Assembly (NCBI GenBank): GCA_964511405.1
Contig: CAZEFK010000043.1
Span: 1-39,112, forward strand
Origin: CAZEFK01 sp964511405
GTDB lineage: Bacteria; Pseudomonadota; Alphaproteobacteria; Elsterales; Elsteraceae
Direction of reading: 5' to 3'
Length of the DNA stretch: 39,112 bases
Part shown: piece after piece, positions 14,813-22,233 of the stretch
Layout: every line of letters begins with the position of its first letter
Position numbering within the stretch: the stretch's first letter is position 1
The notes under the pieces: generated by a model
Databases searched by the model: none
Told to the model about the DNA's origin: nothing
Seen by the model: only the letters and a program-made list of their open reading frames with translations
Made by a program: the position numbers and the translations under genes

Positions 14813-15562
14813 TCACGCGATCTCGGCGTCCGCCGGCTCGGCCTGGGCGAACCGGACCAGGGCCGCGCGGTCGTGCAGGATGACGCGGCTGCCGTGGGTC
14901 TCGACCTGACAGGCGCGTAGAGCGCCGAAGGCGCGCGACAGATGCTCGGGCGTGCTGCCGAGCCGGGCCGCCAGCAAGGCCTTGCCGATCGGCAGCCGGA
15001 ACTGGTCGCTGTCGCCCACCTCCTCGGACAGTTCCAGCAGGTAGCAGGCCAGGCGCTGCGGCACGGTGCGCAGTTTCAGGTCCTTCACGTGGCGGACCAT
15101 CGCCCGATAGTGCGCCGACACCGCGATCAGCGCGGCCGACGCGAGGTTCGGGGACTCGGCCACCAGGGCCCGGAACCCGGCTGTGGGCAGGACCAGAACG
15201 GCGGCGTCGGCCAGGGTGCGCGCCGCCGTCAGGTATGGCTCTTCGGCCAGGGCCGCGGCCAAGCCCATGCAGTCGACCGGTTTGACCACCTCGACGATCG
15301 TCGGCGGACCAGACCGCGAGGCCGCGACCAAGCAGGCAAGGCCACTCAGCAGCACGTGGACTTCGGTTGGCGCGGCCCCTTGTTCGTACAGCGTCGTCTC
15401 GGCAGCCACCGAGCGCACCTGCCCAAGTCGCGCCATCCGGCCCAGGATGCCCCGGTCAAGCGTGCAGAACGCCTTGAACCGGCCCAGCCCCTCCACGGGG
15501 TCGACGCCCGGAAAGGCTCGGGACGACGAAATGGGCTCTCGAAATGCAACGACCTCTGCCAT
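14813..15562 (-). CDS. Crp/Fnr-family transcriptional regulator
   Basis: A 249-residue Crp/Fnr protein. The cyclic-nucleotide-binding-like barrel spans about residues 35-150 (TLYEQGAAPTEVHVLLSGLACLVAAS...IVEVVKPVDCMGLAAALAEEPYLTAARTLADAAVLVLP). A long dimer helix is followed by a C-terminal helix-turn-helix (LPIGKALLAARLGSTPEHLSRAFGALR). It lacks the N-terminal Cys cluster of an Fnr oxygen sensor and the RxS cAMP pocket of true Crp, so the signal is unknown. The start at 15562 (MAEVVAF) is chosen from the usual family length; ATG 15619 is in frame. Confidence 0.85.
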   Translation of the reverse strand: MAEVVAFREPISSSRAFPGVDPVEGLGRFKAFCTLDRGILGRMARLGQVRSVAAETTLYEQGAAPTEVHVLLSGLACLVAASRSGPPTIVEVVKPVDCMGLAAALAEEPYLTAARTLADAAVLVLPTAGFRALVAESPNLASAALIAVSAHYRAMVRHVKDLKLRTVPQRLACYLLELSEEVGDSDQFRLPIGKALLAARLGSTPEHLSRAFGALRACQVETHGSRVILHDRAALVRFAQAEPADAEIA

Positions 15563-15653
15563 TTCGTTTCGATCCGCTGCAGTTGTGATCCAACCGTCAC
15601 CAACCTGGGGGCCGGCCATGGCGAAATTTTGGCGGCGGCGCGGCGGCATCCGC

Positions 15654-16103
15654 CTATTCGGCCGCGATTGCCGGCACCCGGTGCCGGAATGCCTCGAAAG
15701 CCGCAAAGTCGCGCACATAGTCATCGGCGTCGTAGCCCTGGTCGCACAGCACCATCAGCACCGTCGGGTCCGCCAGATAGCGCTGCTCCGCCCAGATCCC
15801 CGGCGGGATCAGCACGCCTTGATGGGGACGGTCGAGGCGGTCGCTGCGGACCTGCCCCGACCCGTCGATGCGGCTGACCACCTCGACGGCGCCCTCGAGG
15901 CAGATCAGCAGCTGGCTGCAGCGGCGATGGGCGTGCTGGCCGCCGATGACCCCCGCCTTGGCATTGATCGTGAATACGCGCGCGATCGGAAACGGGATAT
16001 CGGCGCCTGACTCGATCGGAACCAAGGTCCGGCCAGGCGCCGGCAACGCCCGGAACGCGAACGGCGTGACATCCCGCAAGGTCGGTAGATCTCGGTCAAA
16101 CAT
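15654..16103 (-). CDS. FdtA/QdtA-like cupin (dTDP-sugar 3,4-ketoisomerase family)
   Basis: A 149-residue cupin of the WxcM/FdtA/QdtA type: PIARVFTINAKAGVIGGQHAHRRCSQLLICLEGAVEVVS, then HQGVLIPPGIWAEQRYLADPTVLMVLCDQGYDADDYVRDF. The GGQHAHR, GVLIPPGIW and C-terminal YD..DY.RD. landmarks match. The family isomerises dTDP-4-keto-6-deoxyglucose to 3-keto sugars for surface glycans. No sugar nucleotide genes are adjacent, so this copy is an orphan and its role may differ. The start at 16103 is chosen by family length; the frame is open to 16160. Confidence 0.8.
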   Translation of the reverse strand: MFDRDLPTLRDVTPFAFRALPAPGRTLVPIESGADIPFPIARVFTINAKAGVIGGQHAHRRCSQLLICLEGAVEVVSRIDGSGQVRSDRLDRPHQGVLIPPGIWAEQRYLADPTVLMVLCDQGYDADDYVRDFAAFEAFRHRVPAIAAE

Positions 16104-16241
16104 CGCGACGGGTCCTGTTGCGCCGCTCCACCGTATCACCTGCGGATCGGCCCCCTGCATTAACTACGTGCCATTTCACCGGACCCGGGCACCGCGCCCC
16201 AAACGCCGCAAATCCCGGACTGTCCGCGCGCCGCCGGCGGG

Positions 16242-16276
16242 GCATTCCCTGAATGCTTCATGAATTTAAATTCATG
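16242..16276. promoter_or_regulatory. Two adjacent palindromes in the AT-rich spacer
   Basis: GCATTC-CCT-GAATGC (16242-16256) is a perfect 6-3-6 inverted repeat. Two bases later CATGAATTTAAATTCATG (16259-16276) is a perfect 18-base palindrome, strikingly AT-rich in this genome. They lie between the FdtA-like gene start (16103) and the end of the gene at 16309. They could be operators for the FdtA-like gene or stem-loops at the end of the upstream transcript. There is no T tract, so operators are favoured. Confidence 0.45.
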
Positions 16277-16308
16277 TATCGGCAAGCCAGCCGGCGGCGC
16301 TCGGGTCC

Positions 16309-16917
16309 TTATGCCACGATGCGCGGGTGCGGGTGGGGGTGCGGGTCCGGGGCCTCGCTGCGGACCGGCGGCAGGTCGGCTAGGACCCCCAGGCCGCGGC
16401 GCAGGGCGGCAAGCTCGGTGCGGTGCTGGGCCGGGCGGCGCACCGGGTCGGGCAGCGGGCGCCGATAGACCACGGCGTTGGTCACGGCGTCGAGCACGCG
16501 GCGCGAGACGGCAAGCAGGGCCTGGCGGCTCTGGCGGTAGCGGGCGGCGGCCAGGCGGTCGATCGGGCGCTCGACGTCGCTGCTGGCGGCGCCGCGAGGG
16601 GCATGGAGGTCGACCACCTGCAGGCTGCCGCCGAACAGCTGGCGATGCAGCTGCGCGAAGCGGGTGCCCGCATCGCGCAGCCCCGTATTGCGCTGGCGCC
16701 AATCGGGCTCGGTCTCGCCCTCGGCGCGCGGCGCCAACAGGCCCTGGGCAGCCAGGATGTCGATGGGATGGTCGATGCCGATAAGGCGCATGCCGTGAAT
16801 CTCCTCTCGGTGGCGAAGCGTCTCAGGGGTCCCGGGGTCGATCCGCCGACCCTGCCCCGCGCGTGTGGTCTGGCGGCGCTTGGCGCGCGCATTGGCGGGG
16901 CGGCCGCGACGGGCCAT
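16309..16917 (-). CDS. Hypothetical protein under control of the LexA-like repressor
   Basis: A 202-residue protein I cannot assign. The basic N-terminus (RRGRPANARAKRRQTTRAGQGRR) is followed by a mixed domain (PETLRHREEIHGMRLIGIDHPIDILAAQGLLAP). A helical region (DWRQRNTGLRDAGTRFAQLHRQLFGGSLQVVDLHAP, then DRLAAARYRQSRQALLAVSRRVLDAVTNAVVY) follows, and then a His/Pro tail DPHPHPHPR. 'HREEIHGMRLIGIDHPIDILAAQGLL' with the helical follow-up resembles small proteins seen with phage-type repressors in alphaproteobacteria, but I cannot name the family. It is divergent from the repressor gene, with a near-ideal promoter overlapped by an operator. Confidence 0.65.
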   Translation of the reverse strand: MARRGRPANARAKRRQTTRAGQGRRIDPGTPETLRHREEIHGMRLIGIDHPIDILAAQGLLAPRAEGETEPDWRQRNTGLRDAGTRFAQLHRQLFGGSLQVVDLHAPRGAASSDVERPIDRLAAARYRQSRQALLAVSRRVLDAVTNAVVYRRPLPDPVRRPAQHRTELAALRRGLGVLADLPPVRSEAPDPHPHPHPRIVA

Positions 16918-16994
16918 CAGCGCCGTCCGGCGCCGCGGCCGGGGGGCAAGGCAGTCGACATCGGACCTCGCTGTGGTGTTGATGGAGGGGTCTC

Positions 16995-17023
16995 GTTAAA
17001 CACCGGTTTGGTGTTTTTGTCAA
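16995..17023 (-). promoter_or_regulatory. Sigma-70-type promoter with embedded repressor operator
   Basis: On the minus strand TTGACA (17023-17018), 17 bases, TTTAAC (17000-16995) is close to consensus and points at the gene starting at 16917. ACACC-GGTTT-GGTGT (17000-17014) sits between the two boxes, extending to AAACACC/GGTGTTT. Bound repressor would exclude polymerase. The regulator is presumably the adjacent LexA-like protein. Confidence 0.75.
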
Positions 17024-17035
17024 AGCCATTCCAAC

Positions 17036-17074
17036 ACACCGGTGTCAGCTTGCGGCGCATCGCCAATATGGTGT
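17036..17074 (+). promoter_or_regulatory. Further operator-like sites before the repressor gene
   Basis: ACACCGGTGT (17036-17045) contains both half-sites without a spacer. TCGCC-AATAT-GGTGT (17060-17074) has the 5-base spacing with one good half-site and lies 10 bases before the repressor ATG at 17085. Together with the 17000-17014 site they suggest autoregulation. No clear plus-strand -35/-10 pair can be assigned. Confidence 0.5.
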
Positions 17075-17084
17075 ATGCAGGGCC

Positions 17085-17789
17085 ATGCCCAGGAACGCGA
17101 TCCGCGAGCTGCGCACGGCAAAGGGGTTGACCGGCGAGCAGCTGGCCGAACTGGTCGGCACGTCGCAGCAGCAGGTCCAGCGCCTGGAAGCCGGCGCACG
17201 GCGGTTGACCCACGACTGGGCTGAGCGCATCGCCCGCGCACTGAAGGTCGATATCGCCGACGTCCTGCGCGAGCCGGCGGGCATCGGCCAGACGCCGCAA
17301 GTTGCACCGGTGCCGCCGGGCATGTCAGGATCAGGATCCGTCGGACCGTGGGAGGTCGCGCCGGCGCCGCCGCCGCGCGCCGCGCCGCGCGGCCAGGGCG
17401 GGCGCAAGCCGATGATCCCCGTCCGCTCCGGCCGCGGCGGCGACGGGGACGACATCATGCTGGAGGACGAGCCGGTCGATTATATCCCGACCCCGGGCAA
17501 TCTGGCCGACGCCAAGGACGCCTATGCGATCTACATGGTCGGCGACAGCATGTCGCCGCGCTACGAACCGGGCGAGATCCTGCATGTCAATCCGCACAAG
17601 CCGCCGCGCGTCGGCCGCTTCGTGGTGGTCTACAAGGCCGGGGGCGCCGTGCTGGTGAAGCAGCTGGTCAGGCTGTCGCCGGCCGACGTCGTGCTGCGCT
17701 CGGTCAATCCGGATTACCCCGACCCGATCGTGCTGGACCGCGCCGCGGTGCGGGCGATCCACCTGGTGGTCGGTACGCAGGACGGCTGA
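17085..17789 (+). CDS. LexA/CI-like transcriptional repressor (XRE helix-turn-helix plus S24 peptidase)
   Basis: A 234-residue two-domain repressor. Residues 4-60 are a Cro/CI-type helix-turn-helix (IRELRTAKGLTGEQLAELVGTSQQQVQRLEAG). A proline/glycine-rich linker (about 65-130) is followed by an S24 serine-peptidase domain with nucleophile Ser155 (GDSMSP) and general base Lys192 (LVKQL). This Ser-Lys dyad drives RecA-stimulated self-cleavage in LexA, UmuD and phage repressors, but no Ala-Gly or Cys-Gly cleavage site is obvious in the linker. Operators ACACC-N5-GGTGT surround the gene. No phage structural genes are nearby, so it is either a prophage remnant or a stand-alone stress switch. Confidence 0.9.
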   Translation: MPRNAIRELRTAKGLTGEQLAELVGTSQQQVQRLEAGARRLTHDWAERIARALKVDIADVLREPAGIGQTPQVAPVPPGMSGSGSVGPWEVAPAPPPRAAPRGQGGRKPMIPVRSGRGGDGDDIMLEDEPVDYIPTPGNLADAKDAYAIYMVGDSMSPRYEPGEILHVNPHKPPRVGRFVVVYKAGGAVLVKQLVRLSPADVVLRSVNPDYPDPIVLDRAAVRAIHLVVGTQDG

Positions 17790-17791
17790 TT

Positions 17792-17811
17792 ACACCATTT
17801 TGGTGTTGACT
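17792..17811 (+). promoter_or_regulatory. Repressor operator overlapping a -35 box
   Basis: ACACC-ATTTT-GGTGT (17792-17806) is a perfect match in both half-sites to the 17000-17014 operator. Its last base starts TTGACT (17806-17811), a good -35 box for the gene at 17865. The -10 is not clear. It implies that the 17865 gene belongs to the same regulon. Confidence 0.65.
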
Positions 17812-17864
17812 CTATCCGCGCAATTTGGCGTTCTGTCGGTGCGAGCCTGCGATGGAGGCCGACC

Positions 17865-18239
17865 ATGGCGCCGATCCCCCGTCGGGCGGCAACACCCGCC
17901 CCGCTCCGCTACCGCTTCTATCTGGACGCCGTTCTGGTCCAGCCCGGCGGCACGCCCGAGCTCGAGACCCATATCGAATGGGCGCCCTCGGCCGTGGCGG
18001 CGCTGGGCCAGGCCCGCGCCCGGCCCGGCCTGGCCGGGGCGACGCTCGACGGCTTCCAGCCGGATGCGGTGGTCCTGGACGGCGAGCCGGTGCTGCTGCG
18101 CGATCTCACGCCCGAACGCCGGGCCCATCTGCTGGCGGTGCTGGCGCTGCAGTCCGGCGCCGCCAGCGCCGCCCAGGTGGTGGCCTTCCTGATGCCCGAG
18201 AACGAGCTGAGCCCGGCCGGGGCCGGGCTCGCGGCGTGA
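17865..18239 (+). CDS. Hypothetical protein, 124 aa, likely in the LexA-like regulon
   Basis: I do not recognise this protein. After a short Pro/Ala leader it has LRYRFYLDAVLVQPGGTPELETHIEWAPSAVAALGQAR, then a strand-rich part (LDGFQPDAVVLDGEPVLLRDLTPERRAHLLAVLAL) and an acidic/Ala C-terminus (VVAFLMPENELSPAG). It appears soluble, with no membrane helix or signal. The gene starts 59 bases downstream of an exact ACACC-N5-GGTGT operator, linking it to the repressor at 17085. It is convergent with the DUF3604 gene, whose stop is 6 bases away. Confidence 0.6.
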   Translation: MAPIPRRAATPAPLRYRFYLDAVLVQPGGTPELETHIEWAPSAVAALGQARARPGLAGATLDGFQPDAVVLDGEPVLLRDLTPERRAHLLAVLALQSGAASAAQVVAFLMPENELSPAGAGLAA

Positions 18240-18244
18240 TCCAG

Positions 18245-20629
18245 TCAGGTGAAGGTGATGTAGAGCGGCGACGTATAGGCCTTGGCGTCGTCGATCTGGC
18301 GGCCCAGGAAGTAGACCGGACGGAAGCCGTGCGGTCCGTTGATCGGCTCGATCTCCAGCGTGCCCGAGACCGCCCGCGGCATCGGATGGTCGCTGATCAG
18401 CTCCAGCGCCAGGAACAGATCGGCGCCGCCCAACCGGCGCTCCAGCCGCTTGGCCCCCAGCAGTTCGGCGCCGGTCACCTCCCACTCGAAGCGCGGGCAA
18501 TGGACGAAGGGGTTCCCCTTTAGCGGGTCGCCGACCTTGACATAGCCGTCGATCGTGCCTTCGACGCGGATCCGGCAGTCGGCCAGCCCCGTCAGCTCGA
18601 CCTCGATCGTGTCGGCATCGCCGTAGGTGTCGGAGCGGAAGCCGATCTGGGTGGCGCCCTGCCGCCACATCGCCTCCTCGCGATGCTCGAAGCCGAGCGC
18701 CTGGGCCGAATGGATGACGGCATTGGCGATGGTCAGCTGCCCCTTCCAGGCCGCCCAGCGATAGCGGTCGCGGATGCGGGCGCCGCCCCAGCGCAGGCGC
18801 AACCGCCGGCCCGAAAAGCCGGCCTCGGCCTGCAGGCTGCGGCGCCAGAAGCAGCCGGTGTGGTCATAGGCCGCGATCTCGTCCCAGCCGGCATCGCCTA
18901 GGAACCGATAGGCAACGGTCGCCGTGCCGCTGTGCTTGATATCGTCGCCCTGCAGTCCGCCGGCGCAGCTGGCCAGGGCGACCAGATGCTCGCCGGTGGT
19001 CGCCCAGGTGTGCCGGGCCCGCAACGCCTGTCCGATGCTCCGGCGGTCGAGCCGGTCGGCAATGACGCCGGTCAGGCCGCCCTTGGTGCCGAACACGGCA
19101 GTGCCGGGAACGCCGCCGCCGCAGCGGCCGCGATGCTCGTCGCCCGCGGCCGAAGCGCCCAGGCGGTAGCCGTGCCGGACCACGTCCTCCAGCAGCCACG
19201 GGAAATGGCCCCAGGACGAGCCGACCTCGACCAGCCGCTCCAGCTGCGGATGATGCCAGCCCAGGTTGCAGCGTCGCCCGCCGACATGGGGGATCATCAG
19301 ATGCCCCTCCGGATCATGGGCGTAGGTGGCGTAGACCTCGTCCAGCGGCCAGGCCCCGGGCACCAGTTCGCCGCCCTTCATGTCCTCGTTCCATTCGAAC
19401 GACCGGGCGACGTTGCCGTGGCGGTCGAACGGAAACTCGGGCGCGCCATCGCCCAAGAACACCACGTTGTGATCGCCCCCGGCGCAGGAATTGCCGCACC
19501 ATTCGGTGCCCGGATAGCAGACGAACCGGCCGTCTTCGTTGATCTCGTTGATGATCTCGACCGTATGGCGCCACCGTGCCTCGGTGATCTGGAAGTCGTT
19601 GGCCGTGTAGCCCAGGACGTCGAGCCCGGCGACGTCGCGCCCGTAGGTCAGATTGTAGGTCGTATCGTTGGTTCCGATGGTGTCGTCGGAATGGACATGC
19701 AGGTCGGCATAGTACAGGCGCTCGGCCGGCGCCGCCAGGTCGATGGTGAGATAGGCCGTGGCTGGCGGCACGGCCGGTACCCCGCGCAGGGTCGCGGTCA
19801 GCGCCAGCTCGCCGGCGGCGGCCGTCGGTACATCGTCCAGCCGCGCCACCGCCCAGCCGGTGTCGGCCAGCACCGCCGCGCGCTCATGGACGACCCGGCC
19901 GTCCAGGCGCCCGACCAGATCGACCATGCCGCCATGGTTCCAGCAGGTATTGCCCCAGGCGTCCTCGGCGCGGACGCGCAGGATGGCAGCGGCACCGGGG
20001 CGGACCAGCCGCGGCGCCGCCAGCACCAGATGGTGCGCGGCACCGGGCATCACCTGCATCACCACGTCACCGGGAATGGCGGCGAAGCGCGAGGTGCCGA
20101 CCGGGTCGATGTAGCAGCGAAAGCGGAAGTCCTTCTCGACGAAGGTCTGCACGCGTGTGCCCGGCCCGCCGAAGCGCTTGTCGCCCAGGCGGATGACAAT
20201 GTGGTCCCCGGGGTTGAGGTAGCCGTCGACGACGTCGACGATGATCGCCTTCTGGAACGGCCGTTCATGGCCCTTCTGGTCGAAGCGCACCAGCAGCGAC
20301 TGCACCGTCGCCGGCGGCTGGCCCGGCAGCAGCGGCCCCGCCTGGTACTCGGCCGAGACATAGTTGGCGGCAGCCGGGTCGGTGGTCTGGAACAGCGCCC
20401 AGTCCGAATAGAACTTGAAGGTCGCCTTGATCCAGGCGCCGTCGGCGAGGCCGGCGGCACCGACCTCGTAGTCGAGCACGATCTCATGCCAACTGCCGGC
20501 TTCGAGGCGCTCGGTGTGGCAGGTGACCCGGCCCAGGAAGGGCATGGCCTTGGTGCGGTCGTAATAGCCCTCGGGCGCAATGTAGTCGCCGATCCGCTGC
20601 CGGCGCTCGTCGGGGCTCAGGGTCTTCAT
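18245..20629 (-). CDS. DUF3604-family protein (PHP-like metallohydrolase)
   Basis: A 794-residue DUF3604 protein. The N-terminal 340 residues are beta-rich accessory domains (e.g. TFKFYSDWALFQTTDP, RAEDAWGNTCW). The PHP-like core begins at YYADLHVHSDDTIG with the HxH metal pair, and continues with YPGTEWCGN, GGDHNVVFL, HLMIPHVGGR, and AAGDEHRGR. These His/Asp/Glu clusters suit a trinuclear or dinuclear metal site, as in PHP phosphoesterases. The reaction is unknown. No signal peptide is evident. The start at 20629 has GAGGA upstream; the frame extends to 20725 inside the transporter gene. It follows the DASS transporter by 16 bases, so substrate import and processing are probably coupled. Confidence 0.85.
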   Translation of the reverse strand: MKTLSPDERRQRIGDYIAPEGYYDRTKAMPFLGRVTCHTERLEAGSWHEIVLDYEVGAAGLADGAWIKATFKFYSDWALFQTTDPAAANYVSAEYQAGPLLPGQPPATVQSLLVRFDQKGHERPFQKAIIVDVVDGYLNPGDHIVIRLGDKRFGGPGTRVQTFVEKDFRFRCYIDPVGTSRFAAIPGDVVMQVMPGAAHHLVLAAPRLVRPGAAAILRVRAEDAWGNTCWNHGGMVDLVGRLDGRVVHERAAVLADTGWAVARLDDVPTAAAGELALTATLRGVPAVPPATAYLTIDLAAPAERLYYADLHVHSDDTIGTNDTTYNLTYGRDVAGLDVLGYTANDFQITEARWRHTVEIINEINEDGRFVCYPGTEWCGNSCAGGDHNVVFLGDGAPEFPFDRHGNVARSFEWNEDMKGGELVPGAWPLDEVYATYAHDPEGHLMIPHVGGRRCNLGWHHPQLERLVEVGSSWGHFPWLLEDVVRHGYRLGASAAGDEHRGRCGGGVPGTAVFGTKGGLTGVIADRLDRRSIGQALRARHTWATTGEHLVALASCAGGLQGDDIKHSGTATVAYRFLGDAGWDEIAAYDHTGCFWRRSLQAEAGFSGRRLRLRWGGARIRDRYRWAAWKGQLTIANAVIHSAQALGFEHREEAMWRQGATQIGFRSDTYGDADTIEVELTGLADCRIRVEGTIDGYVKVGDPLKGNPFVHCPRFEWEVTGAELLGAKRLERRLGGADLFLALELISDHPMPRAVSGTLEIEPINGPHGFRPVYFLGRQIDDAKAYTSPLYITFT

Positions 20630-20645
20630 GTCGGTCCTCGGGAAG

Positions 20646-22202
20646 TCAGAAGGGCCAGGGTGCCGCGGCGTTCCACACCGGCAGTCCCAGGAACCCGTAC
20701 CACGGGACCATGACCACCACGACATAGGTGATGCCGATAAGCGTGCTGCCGAGCCCGACCTTGGCGTAGTCGAGCGTCGAAAAGGTGTCCGAGCCGTAGG
20801 CGATCACGGCCGCGGTGATCTGCGTCGGCAGGATGTAGGAGAAGCTGTCGCTGTCGCAGATCAGGGTCGTGAAGGCCACGGCGTTGAGGTGCAGCGCCTG
20901 GCCCAGCTGATAGGTGATCGGCGCCAGCATCGCCACCGCCGCCACGTTCGACAGCATGCCGAGGCGGATCACTTGGGAGCCCAGGATCACGATCAGCAGC
21001 GCCAACCACCAATGGACGCCTATCACCACCGCATGCAGGTGGCCGGCCAGCCACGCGGCCAAGCCGGACGACGTCATCGCCTCGGTCAGGGTGAGCGCGC
21101 CGCCCAGCAGCAGGAAGGTGCCCCAGATCGTGTTCGCCTCCACTTCTTTCCAAGTGAACGGAAACAGCCCGGGCGTGAACACCACCATGATCCCGATCAG
21201 GCCAATGATGCCGAGCGCGTAGTGGTGCAGCTCATAGATCGGGCTGCCATCGCTCAGGAAGAACAAGAGCGCGATGCCGCCGAACACGACGATCAGCGTG
21301 CGCTCCGCCGCCGTCATGGGCCCGAGCTCCCGGCGCAGGGCGCCGATCCGTTGGCGGCCGCCGGCGATCGGCACGCCACCGGTGCGGAAGTACCAGCGCA
21401 CCCACCATTGGGTGATGACGAACATGCCGAGATAGGGCGCCTGCAGCATCATCCACTGCAGGTAGTTGATGCGCAAGCCGTGGCTCGCGAACAGGTTGAC
21501 CAGGATCAGGTTCGGCAGGTGCGCGGTCAGGATGAACATCCCGCAGATCATGCTGCCATAAACCAGGGACTGGATGACGATCGCCTTCTTGCAGTCGCGC
21601 TCGCGCGGGCCGTCGCCCAGGAGATTGGCAATGCCGGTCACGACCGGCAGCAACGTCGCGGCCCGCGCATTGGCCGCGGGCACCAGGAAGGCGAGCACGA
21701 CATTGACCGCGAACATGCCGGCGATCACCCGCCCGACCGTCGACGCCCGCATCCAGTCCAGGATGGTCATGGCGATCCGGCGGTCCAGGCGCATCAGCCG
21801 CATCAGCCCGCCGACCATGAAGGCGAACAGGCACAGCCAGACGACATCGTTGGTGAAGCCGGCGAACGCGACCCCCATCGGCGGCACCGCCTTGCCGGCC
21901 TTGACCACCCAGGGCAGCGCGTGGGTGACCATCAGCAGCAGCGGGATCGACAGGCCGGTGATCCCGGCCGGCATCGCCTCGCTCACCCACATCAGGCTGG
22001 CCCAGACGACGATCGCCAGCACCGCCTGCCCTTCCGGCGACAAGCCCGGCAGGCCGGGCAGCACCATATCGATGGCCAAGAACGCCGCCCACGCCGCGGC
22101 AAAACCGGCCAGTACCGGGCCCGGCTTGCGGCCGCTGCGGGCAATGTTGGCGGCCAGCAGGCCGGGGCGCGCGGCCCCAGGGCCGGCTACGACGTCAGTC
22201 AT
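20646..22202 (-). CDS. DASS/SLC13-family anion transporter
   Basis: A 518-residue inner-membrane protein with about 11-12 hydrophobic segments. Two inverted halves carry the substrate/sodium loops: VPAANARAATLLPVVTGIA in the first and LSNVAAVAMLAPITY in the second, where SNxAA is the more canonical. WVSEAMPAGITGLSIPLLL near residue 75 matches the family's conserved 'PxxxTALLPL' region. Members import dicarboxylates, citrate or sulfate with Na+. The first-half SNT motif is replaced by A-A-N-A, so the sodium site or substrate may be unusual. It is first in an operon with the DUF3604 enzyme. Confidence 0.85.
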   Translation of the reverse strand: MTDVVAGPGAARPGLLAANIARSGRKPGPVLAGFAAAWAAFLAIDMVLPGLPGLSPEGQAVLAIVVWASLMWVSEAMPAGITGLSIPLLLMVTHALPWVVKAGKAVPPMGVAFAGFTNDVVWLCLFAFMVGGLMRLMRLDRRIAMTILDWMRASTVGRVIAGMFAVNVVLAFLVPAANARAATLLPVVTGIANLLGDGPRERDCKKAIVIQSLVYGSMICGMFILTAHLPNLILVNLFASHGLRINYLQWMMLQAPYLGMFVITQWWVRWYFRTGGVPIAGGRQRIGALRRELGPMTAAERTLIVVFGGIALLFFLSDGSPIYELHHYALGIIGLIGIMVVFTPGLFPFTWKEVEANTIWGTFLLLGGALTLTEAMTSSGLAAWLAGHLHAVVIGVHWWLALLIVILGSQVIRLGMLSNVAAVAMLAPITYQLGQALHLNAVAFTTLICDSDSFSYILPTQITAAVIAYGSDTFSTLDYAKVGLGSTLIGITYVVVVMVPWYGFLGLPVWNAAAPWPF

Positions 22203-22233
22203 CCAAGTGGGCTCCGGCCTGGGGGCTCTGCGG

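Noticed and set aside
17085..17789. Prophage remnant as full explanation of the repressor
   Set aside because: No integrase, attachment repeats, replication or structural phage genes are visible in the flanks, so this cannot be supported.
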